A stretch of DNA of 64,000 bases from positions 186,001 to 250,000 of the forward strand of contig JAENYK010000005.1 of assembly GCA_016841825.1 (NCBI GenBank), in the 5' to 3' direction. The notes under the pieces were generated by a model, which saw only the letters and a list, made by a program, of their open reading frames with translations, did no database searches and had not been told where the DNA came from. The stretch comes from Halothermothrix sp. Its GTDB lineage: Bacteria; Bacillota; Halanaerobiia; DY22613. The stretch's first letter is position 1. Each line of letters starts with the position of its first letter. Below, in pieces: positions 58,042 to 64,000 of the stretch. Position numbers and translations under genes: made by a program.

Positions 58042-60274
58042 CTTCAACACCTCCGCGAATTAATAATTCTACCCAGGTTAACGGTACAAGAAGTTTACTA
58101 ATAAAATCTTCATTAAACAGCACATTCTTTATTCTCTGAAATCCTGCTAAAACTCCTTCTTCTACGTGCCTTTTAGATAATTCTTTTTCTGTCCGCCCGA
58201 CTAAATAATAAATTTTGGGCAAATACCAGATCCCTTGCCGTAACCATAAATCATACATAATGAATAGCTGACGGAGAAAGGAGCGAGAGATCAATAACTT
58301 AAAGCGATTTTCCTGTTTATCAAAGAGCGACATTTGAATAAACATGGGTTTTAAGAACTCTTCCATAATAATTGCCAATTCACTCCAATGATAGGTAGTC
58401 TGTCTTTTCCGTGGGTTATCTTTTGAAGCTGATATGGGTATCTGAAATAAGGTCAAACTATCCCGCTGGTTATCCTTAGCACGGTTTTCAGCTTTACCGG
58501 CAAGTTCTGCCATTTTGTACAATGGAAATATTGGTTCTGTAACAATTGCTCCGCCAGATATAGTAACTCTCTGATCTGTATATCTCTGAAATGATTGGTT
58601 AATATCAAAAGCAACTTCTACGACATCGTTCCAGGAACCAATGATAAAAAGATCGTCACCACCCGCATAAACTATGGATATCTTCCTTTCACGAGACTCT
58701 TTACCAAAGGTCAATGGGGATAGATCTTCACCCAAATCTCCCTTGCAGATGGAGTTAATGAATATTTTGAAAAAATAAGTCATCAGGCGAGAAAGGGTTG
58801 CCATACCAATCAAGTTACGATATTTAGCTGGAAGTTTTGAACTAAAAATAGAACCCAAATGATCTACATCCATTCGTAATGTACCAATCCGATCTGCACC
58901 GATTGCTGATTTAGCAAAATCATCAAAATCGAAAGACTTATTATCATTTTGTGCAAAGTAATTACCCAGGTATAGTGGGGTAAGTGAAAAATTTGACTGT
59001 AAATAGGCGTCAAATTCAAAGTTGTTGATTACCCACCCCTGACTGAAGACCATCGTTGAATCCAACGATTCTTTTAACAGATAGATGGTATCCTGTAATC
59101 TAAGATAGCACTCTGTATCAACAGGTATTGAGTCTGTTATCAGGATATATTTGGCTTGATTAATCCGTTCTCCCCATTTGATGAATTTATAACACAAAGG
59201 ACAGACTGATTCATCCCCTTCCTCATCAAATTCTACAAAACTCAAACCAGACTGCTTACAGATACAGCAAGATTCAGTTCCTTCTTCCACTGGCTCAAAT
59301 TCCCCCAGAAGAAATTCTGCAAATGCTGATTTCTTCTCTTCATTCAATAAATCACCTATCTTGCTCCACAAAACACTAAAATTTTTCTCCTCCTCATCCC
59401 GCTGTAAGTATGCTGAACCAAAATCTAACCAGTTCATCGCAAGAAATAGATTACCTTGATGTTCTCGATAAATCCAGCGGTTGAATTCACTCCGCCATCG
59501 ATGAAGCTTGTCTTTGACCTCCGGAGTATGTGGAGCGATGAGATAAAATTTAGCACCTCCGCTAAATACCAGATTAGCTCTGGTCAGCTCTAATTCCTGT
59601 AAAATACTAAATATTATATGCTCAGTTAGTAATTCCAGGTAGAATGATCTGGCTCTTAAGGTCTTCAAAGCAGATTTGGACGTGATGGTGTAAATAAACC
59701 TTTGAACTCCCGAAATATCCCCACCAATTAAAAGATACGGTGTATTGGAATTTAGTGACTCATGGAGCAGACAGCTACTGATGGCAACATGAGTTTTTAT
59801 CAAATCATAAAAAGAGGTTTCCTGATCAATCCCAATAAAAGAGGTATATTTTTCTAAGAGAACCAGGGCAATATTTGGTGTCAAGTCATCAATTTTTTTC
59901 AAATCCTGTTCAAACGCCTGTTTCCACTGATTCAACTTTGCTCTTGAAATATTAGAGGAATTCTGAGTATAAATAGGTTGATTAGTCAAAATATCATAAT
60001 CAAAATAGGACTTACTGCTTTTCCCTCGATTTATGTTATGTTCAAGGGTTGTGAAAATAGACCGAATTGGCGATAATTGGGTACACTTATGAGGATAAGC
60101 TAATAAGTTCATCGATTTTTGAGAAATTGTTTCTATGATTTTCCGCTCATCATTAGACAATCTGCTAAGTATTTTTGTTTTAATTGAAGTCAAATCAATG
60201 GATAAGGAAGCACTTGCCACAAGCTTTTCAATCTCATCCAAAAAAATCTTACTGATCGCATGATCAACAATCAA
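58031..60274 (-). CDS. cas10: Type III-A Cas10/Csm1, HD domain absent, GGDD present
   Basis: 747 residues. First palm domain from about 180 (LLIGGDISGVQRFIYTITS), a zinc finger (CCICKQSG ... CPLC, about 325-350), second palm with YAGGDDLFIIGS near residue 525, and a C-terminal helical domain (from about 630). The N-terminal HD nuclease found in most Cas10 proteins is missing: no HD motif precedes the palm. The TTG start at 60274 has GGAGGTG 7 bases upstream and an in-frame TAG lies two codons before it, so the short N-terminus is real as sequenced. Cyclic oligoadenylate synthesis should be possible, target-stimulated DNase should not. Confidence 0.95.
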   Translation of the reverse strand: MIVDHAISKIFLDEIEKLVASASLSIDLTSIKTKILSRLSNDERKIIETISQKSMNLLAYPHKCTQLSPIRSIFTTLEHNINRGKSSKSYFDYDILTNQPIYTQNSSNISRAKLNQWKQAFEQDLKKIDDLTPNIALVLLEKYTSFIGIDQETSFYDLIKTHVAISSCLLHESLNSNTPYLLIGGDISGVQRFIYTITSKSALKTLRARSFYLELLTEHIIFSILQELELTRANLVFSGGAKFYLIAPHTPEVKDKLHRWRSEFNRWIYREHQGNLFLAMNWLDFGSAYLQRDEEEKNFSVLWSKIGDLLNEEKKSAFAEFLLGEFEPVEEGTESCCICKQSGLSFVEFDEEGDESVCPLCYKFIKWGERINQAKYILITDSIPVDTECYLRLQDTIYLLKESLDSTMVFSQGWVINNFEFDAYLQSNFSLTPLYLGNYFAQNDNKSFDFDDFAKSAIGADRIGTLRMDVDHLGSIFSSKLPAKYRNLIGMATLSRLMTYFFKIFINSICKGDLGEDLSPLTFGKESRERKISIVYAGGDDLFIIGSWNDVVEVAFDINQSFQRYTDQRVTISGGAIVTEPIFPLYKMAELAGKAENRAKDNQRDSLTLFQIPISASKDNPRKRQTTYHWSELAIIMEEFLKPMFIQMSLFDKQENRFKLLISRSFLRQLFIMYDLWLRQGIWYLPKIYYLVGRTEKELSKRHVEEGVLAGFQRIKNVLFNEDFISKLLVPLTWVELLIRGGVEDDD

Positions 60275-60322
60275 TATCTAACACCTCCCGTTATTTTTTA
60301 TAAAGTTAAAAGATAAATGTAA

Positions 60323-60352
60323 GGAGAATTTTACCTACAGACTAAATTCTCC
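60323..60352. promoter_or_regulatory. Inverted repeat in the leader of the cas10 operon
   Basis: GGAGAATTT (60323) and AAATTCTCC (to 60352) form a hairpin or operator about 50 bases before the cas10 start. The gap 60275-60518 must hold a promoter, because a terminator closes the upstream cas1 operon; I could not place it with confidence. Confidence 0.4.
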
Positions 60353-60492
60353 ATTTTACGTTGATTTCCTTTAGTTATGGAATTATTTTCTTTATTAAAT
60401 TGTTGATTAATTTAAGTCTCGTCAATCTGCGACAAAATATATATTTTATTGTTGAATCCAAATATCCTTCTTGCTAATCATCCACTGGTATA

Positions 60493-60517
60493 GAAAAAAC
60501 CAACCTCCTCTGGTTGG
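60493..60517 (-). terminator. Terminator of the cas1-cas2-cas4-csa1 operon
   Basis: CCAACC / GGTTGG stem with a six-base loop and six T on the minus strand, overlapping the stop region of csa1. Confidence 0.88.
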
Positions 60518-60518
60518 C

Positions 60519-61433
60519 TTAACAATTTTCTTTATACGGGCAACCCTCATAACAATTAACTGCTTTATCAGGGTCTATCTCTTCGTAAACCATTCGCATC
60601 TTACGGTCTCGCTCCTCAATAAACCATTGTCGAAGTTCATCATCAATGATATAGAACTCTTTGTTATACCTAAGACGACCATTGAAAAAATCTGGATACA
60701 CAATACACCCAAGGTTCATTGGAACAGAAGTAAAAACCTCCATTGCCAGAGCAGACCCCGTAAGGAATAAACGATGAAATGATCTAGGTTCACCAAATTG
60801 AATACTTATCACCATCGGTGGTGTAAAGTTAATAGCATCTATGCCTAGATAACTGGGTAATCCTAAAAAAGAACCATCTACTTTATACCCTACGATAATA
60901 GGGATTGCTCTAGCAACTAATGAGTCTTCTCTGCTATAAAGCTGTTTTACCAGACTCTCCCGTACACGAAAACAGATTCGTTGACTTTCAAACTCCCATA
61001 AGAGTTTGATTTTATTCCAGATATCCGATCTTAATTGTTTATCAGTAAGCTTATCAAGTTCTGATAGTACAGTCTCCTCTACTTGTGAGATCTGCTGCAA
61101 AGCGTAATCAAGCTCTGATATACCGTGCACATAAATTAGACGTTTTGCTCTTTGAATCAGAACGGTTAAGGTGCTGCATAGCATTGCTTCTTCGATCATC
61201 TTATCGGATGGATCGAGTTTAATTTCTTTAACCCGACTCAAAAAAAGATCTCTGCCACTCTCACAATATTGAACTGCTATTTCAGGTAATGTTAAAGATT
61301 GTTCATACATCTTTTCTAAAGGTGCTCGATGCCAATTCCATCCTCTTAAATCGTCACTAATTACCAGCTCTCGTGAATGTGGAAGAATTCCCCTGAATAA
61401 TTTTTCTCTCTCTTCATCAGTAAAGAAATACAC
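60519..61433 (-). CDS. csa1: Cas4/Csa1-type adaptation protein
   Basis: 304 residues. LRGWNW near residue 50, then LPEIAVQYCESGRDLFLSRV, IDAINFTPPMVISIQFGE (the degenerate PD-(D/E)xK core) and C-terminal cysteines CYEGCPYKENC. One Cys near residue 75 plus three at the end is the Cas4/Csa1 iron-sulfur arrangement known from type I-A loci. It should help in spacer trimming together with Cas4. GTG start at 61433 behind AGGAGGTAATCAA. Csa1 with a type III-A effector is unusual. Confidence 0.82.
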   Translation of the reverse strand: MYFFTDEEREKLFRGILPHSRELVISDDLRGWNWHRAPLEKMYEQSLTLPEIAVQYCESGRDLFLSRVKEIKLDPSDKMIEEAMLCSTLTVLIQRAKRLIYVHGISELDYALQQISQVEETVLSELDKLTDKQLRSDIWNKIKLLWEFESQRICFRVRESLVKQLYSREDSLVARAIPIIVGYKVDGSFLGLPSYLGIDAINFTPPMVISIQFGEPRSFHRLFLTGSALAMEVFTSVPMNLGCIVYPDFFNGRLRYNKEFYIIDDELRQWFIEERDRKMRMVYEEIDPDKAVNCYEGCPYKENC

Positions 61434-61444
61434 TTGATTACCTC

Positions 61445-62023
61445 CTATACATCTCCACAATAATTCTGGTATTCACAATCTCTACAACGTTTATCTGCAA
61501 ATTTAGTATCAGGAAATCTCTCTGCCCTAATCAGGTTACGAATCTGTGATATAGTTTTGATAACATAGTCACGCATTGGTCGAGTGATTATAAATTGTTG
61601 GATTTCGTTGGTTGGAATCTGATAGACAAACCCTCTCTTGACTGGTTGATCATAACAATCTTCTAATAATAAGGTGTAGGCTGTTAACTGATATTTATGA
61701 CTCAGACCACAGAGGTTTATTGAGTTTTTAAACTCAACAGGTATAATCTCCGATGAAGTTCTTATCATCATATCCAAAATACCTGTTAATCCTAAGCGAT
61801 CTGATAAAAGTTTTACTTTAAAGCTTCTTTCTCCTTTATGAAGATCATATCGCTGTAAAGTCCTCTTTCGTTCTCTAGTCTCAATAGTTCTATGTTCCTC
61901 TTCTCCAATTCGCATCTTATAGGTAGTCTTACAGTGAACAGGTTGACAGTATTTATAATAGACTGTTCTCGGGCAATATGTAAATTTTTTAATATCAGTT
62001 ACGGTTAGCGGAATCTGCTCCAT
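61445..62023 (-). CDS. cas4: CRISPR-associated exonuclease Cas4
   Basis: 192 residues, RecB-type nuclease with [4Fe-4S] cluster: first Cys in FTYCPRTVYYKYCQPV, catalytic LTGILDMM (Asp) and PVEFKNS (Glu-x-Lys), QLTAYTLLLE (QxxxY), and the Cys triplet CRDCEYQNYC at the end. It processes prespacer 3' ends and selects PAM. Starts inside the end of cas2 (29-base overlap), with GGAGATAAATACCT before ATG. Confidence 0.94.
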   Translation of the reverse strand: MEQIPLTVTDIKKFTYCPRTVYYKYCQPVHCKTTYKMRIGEEEHRTIETRERKRTLQRYDLHKGERSFKVKLLSDRLGLTGILDMMIRTSSEIIPVEFKNSINLCGLSHKYQLTAYTLLLEDCYDQPVKRGFVYQIPTNEIQQFIITRPMRDYVIKTISQIRNLIRAERFPDTKFADKRCRDCEYQNYCGDV

Positions 62024-62264
62024 AGGTATTTATCTCCTTTTTCAACTTTATGTCCTTTGAACATATTTGATATAATTGAACATTACCTTCTGTATTGCCT
62101 AAACCCCGACGAATTCTCATTATCAGCTCTTCACGTCGATTGTGATTAATCTCCCCAAAAAAAGCACTGTATTGAATTCTTCGCAAAGAGTAATCTTTAC
62201 AGAGTTCAGCAATTTGATTGCGAACTTTGTCTTCTACAATATCATAAATAAGAAGAGTGTACAT
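61995..62264 (-). CDS. cas2: CRISPR-associated endonuclease Cas2
   Basis: 89 residues. MYTLLIYDIVEDKVRNQIAELCKDYSLRRIQYSAFFGEI shows the ferredoxin-like fold with the conserved Asp after the first strand and the SxF segment. It bridges Cas1 dimers during integration. ATG at 62264, directly after the cas1 stop. The C-terminal tail overlaps cas4. Confidence 0.93.
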   Translation of the reverse strand: MYTLLIYDIVEDKVRNQIAELCKDYSLRRIQYSAFFGEINHNRREELIMRIRRGLGNTEGNVQLYQICSKDIKLKKEINTYGADSANRN

Positions 62265-62268
62265 AATG

Positions 62269-63288
62269 CTACCAACCAGAGATAAATGGTTGATATTCAC
62301 CTTCTTCCCGTAGAGTTACTGCCAGATGACGAGCCTGTTTTTGTAGTATATTCTTCAGCTTGTATTTGTGACCATCATATTTCTCTGTAGAATCCAATCT
62401 ATCATGGATTCTGTCTGCAATGATTTTCCGGGTATTTATACTCAAACCTTCCTCATCCAACTCAAATTTGATTCCTTTATTGAGAGAAGAAAGTATAGTT
62501 CTATCAACAATTGATTGCCGAAACTCTTCGATAAAATCCAGAACCAGCGACGGCTTACCGGAACGGTCAACGTGGATAAAACCGGCAAATGGATCTAACC
62601 CTGCTCTAATCAAAGCTCCCCAGACCTTAGTGTAGAGAATGCCATATCCATAGTTTAAAAGTGAATTTACTAAATCCGTTGCTCCACGAGTCTTCCTGTT
62701 AAAAAATTCTATCTCTGACGGAAGCAGTTTTCCAAATATTGACCAATAATGCTTAGAACCTAACCCCTCATAAGCCATTAAACTACTCCTGATCTCATCT
62801 ATCTTAGAATTCGGAAGACTGAGGATTTGATTTATGCATTTATCAATATCCGCGATAACTGTTAATGCATCATTATATAAGCCCCTATCCTTACTCTTTC
62901 GATATTTTGAAAAATATTTGAGCAATACTTGTTGATTTGAAAGTTTTCCTATGGAAAATGCTTTAGCTAGTTTAACACTTCGCCAATCATTATAAGCTAA
63001 AAGCTGGGCTCGCCTGGTTTTAACCGTTCCCGTCAGGTTAGGACCCATCAAGTTGGCATACGGTTCACCGTTACGTAATAAAAAATTAATTGGAATTCCT
63101 CTCTGACAGCATTCCCAGATTAAATCTGTACTGATCGATACTCCTGCCGATAAAATGGAGATCTCTGCAAGGTCATAAAATGGTACTTCATTAATGACCT
63201 GCTTTTTGTCTTTGATGATCAATCGCTCACGCTTTTTACGTAGGGAAACACCATAATCCTCAATGACCATCTCAACTTTGCTACTCAT
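62269..63288 (-). CDS. cas1: CRISPR-associated integrase Cas1
   Basis: 339 residues. N-terminal beta domain (VIEDYGVSLRKKRERLIIKD), then the catalytic helical domain with Glu in MAYEGLGSKHYW, NYGYGILY, His in GFIHVDRSGKPSLVLDF and the acidic pair in the following helix (DFIEEFR). All three metal ligands seem present, so spacer acquisition should work. AGAGGTGAGGACA before ATG at 63288. First gene of the adaptation operon. Confidence 0.95.
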   Translation of the reverse strand: MSSKVEMVIEDYGVSLRKKRERLIIKDKKQVINEVPFYDLAEISILSAGVSISTDLIWECCQRGIPINFLLRNGEPYANLMGPNLTGTVKTRRAQLLAYNDWRSVKLAKAFSIGKLSNQQVLLKYFSKYRKSKDRGLYNDALTVIADIDKCINQILSLPNSKIDEIRSSLMAYEGLGSKHYWSIFGKLLPSEIEFFNRKTRGATDLVNSLLNYGYGILYTKVWGALIRAGLDPFAGFIHVDRSGKPSLVLDFIEEFRQSIVDRTILSSLNKGIKFELDEEGLSINTRKIIADRIHDRLDSTEKYDGHKYKLKNILQKQARHLAVTLREEGEYQPFISGW

Positions 63289-63360
63289 TGTCCTCACCTC
63301 TTCACAAAGATTATAGAATAATTGTTTACAGAAAATTAGATATTTAAACCTCCAAAATCG

Positions 63361-63389
63361 AAAAACCTGACCAAGCTAGCTGTCAGGTT
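63361..63389 (-). terminator. Terminator after the solo CRISPR repeat
   Basis: AACCTGAC / GTCAGGTT stem followed by TTTTTC on the minus strand. A second pairing, CGAAAAACCT with AGGTTTTTCG (63400-63409), overlaps the repeat border. Confidence 0.7.
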
Positions 63390-63401
63390 AATAAATTTAA
63401 G

Positions 63402-63439
63402 GTTTTTCGTCTCCTACATAGCGGAGCTATCATTGTAAC
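63402..63439 (-). CRISPR. Solo CRISPR repeat with altered distal end
   Basis: The leader-side 31 bases match the array repeat with two changes (CAAAAC to CATAGC on the plus strand). The far end reads GTTTTTC instead of GTTTCA. No spacer or second repeat follows; a terminator comes next. It looks like an array reduced to one repeat or never expanded. Confidence 0.85.
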
Positions 63440-63790
63440 CGCAAAATCTTCTCTCAACAAATGGTGTCAATACGTCACCTTGCAAACTAATTTTCCCCAT
63501 AAACTCCTCTCCTTTTTCGCAAATCTCTTTTTCACTAAAAAAGCAGGGGTATTTGCAATTCCGATCTAATATCCTTCAGCACAACTACACCTCATATTAA
63601 GCCATCTACACAGATTAACTCCCAATTTCCCACGTATCATCTTCCTGGTACTCCTGGATTGCTCCTTATTCCCAATCAGTAGCTTTCACCATCTAATATC
63701 TTCCATCCAAAATCCATTAAAATCAGCGATTTGCGAATAACAGTATTCTAACCCTCCTAGCATATATTCTTCACTATTCGCCTCCAATCC
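63440..63790 (-). promoter_or_regulatory. CRISPR leader B
   Basis: Homologous to leader A (52826-53190) over its length, starting from CGCAAAATC at the repeat border, with the conserved inverted arms TCGCAAATC (63517-63525) and GATTTGCGA (63728-63736). Lies between cas6 and the solo repeat. Confidence 0.8.
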
Positions 63791-63803
63791 TCCCTCCAAC
63801 CCA

Positions 63804-64000
63804 CTACTTCCAACTTAACCCATATTCTCCCAGACCAAAAACACACCCTTTTCCCACATGAGTAAACTGACCCAGAATCAGATAAGGCAAAAACTCTTCC
63901 AGATCTCCCTGGTAATGAGCCAGACCTTTGAAAACCAATAATCGAGAGTTTTGCTTGTTGTCTGTTAGAATATCGTGAACATTTTTGCCAAGATGTTTGA
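63804..64000 (-). CDS. cas6: CRISPR repeat endonuclease Cas6, C-terminal part (cut by right edge)
   Basis: The minus-strand frame entering from the right edge gives about 64 residues and stops at 63804-63806. It contains LVFKGLAHYQGDLEEFLPYL and the Cas6 C-terminal glycine-rich loop GKGCVFGLGEYGLSW, preceded by GQFTHV. Cas6 cuts the pre-crRNA within repeats. The catalytic N-terminal part is outside the window. As the first gene of the cas set it supplies crRNA for the Csm complex. Confidence 0.82.
   Translation of the reverse strand, partial: KHLGKNVHDILTDNKQNSRLLVFKGLAHYQGDLEEFLPYLILGQFTHVGKGCVFGLGEYGLSWK

Overview
The window is AT-rich bacterial DNA, with nearly all genes on the minus strand and good Shine-Dalgarno sites throughout. 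The gene set suggests a strictly anaerobic, fermentative member of the Firmicutes sensu lato, possibly Halanaerobiales-like. Evidence for this is pyruvate:ferredoxin oxidoreductase (nifJ), a two-subunit glycine decarboxylase P-protein (gcvPA/gcvPB), LipM plus two radical-SAM proteins for lipoylation, three tandem M42 peptidases and a SpoIID-family protein. The taxonomic guess is inference only. A near-consensus parS site at 41365-41380 points to a chromosomal, probably origin-proximal, location.

Left part (1-24000). A lipoprotein of the zinc phospholipase C/P1-nuclease type is cut by the left edge. It is followed by a membrane-anchored MutS-like ATPase and an M24 aminopeptidase. Next comes a possible lipid cluster: an alpha-oxoamine synthase resembling serine palmitoyltransferase, a ketoreductase-like SDR and a divergent PlsY-like membrane protein. 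Then come nifJ with a TM1266-like small protein, a tRNA operon (Gln, Lys, initiator Met, Phe and a decayed fMet copy) with a strong promoter and terminator, a PIG-L deacetylase, a LysM/M23 cell-wall protein, small unknown proteins, three overlapping M42 peptidases, trmL and a HAD phosphatase-kinase fusion.

Middle part (24000-52300). Two transporters on the plus strand (MATE, GPH) are followed by an orphan BrxL-like AAA+ protein and a prolyl oligopeptidase. An eight-gene operon (41025 down to 32316) follows, controlled by a tandem glycine riboswitch. It encodes GcvT, GcvH, GcvPA, GcvPB, two LipS1/LipS2-type radical-SAM proteins, LipM and the lipoamide dehydrogenase, so the glycine cleavage enzyme and the synthesis of its lipoyl cofactor are co-regulated. 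Beyond it lie an amidohydrolase, an FRG-domain protein, a DUF362 ferredoxin protein, SpoIID-like and PsbP-like exported proteins, an amino-acid permease, a phosphotriesterase homologue and two flavodoxin-fold proteins.

Right part (52400-64000). This is a type III-A CRISPR-Cas locus on the minus strand. In transcription order it runs: cas6 (cut by the right edge), a leader with a single repeat and its own terminator, cas1-cas2-cas4-csa1, cas10-csm2-csm3-csm4-csm5, a membrane-anchored coiled-coil protein of unknown function, and a leader with a three-repeat array. The effector is unusual. Cas10 starts without an HD nuclease domain but keeps GGDD. Csm3 has Asn at the position of the conserved RNase Asp. 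No CARF/Csm6 gene is visible. The simplest inference is a complex that binds target RNA and only signals through cyclic oligoadenylate, with the membrane protein as candidate effector. This combination is the most interesting object in the window.
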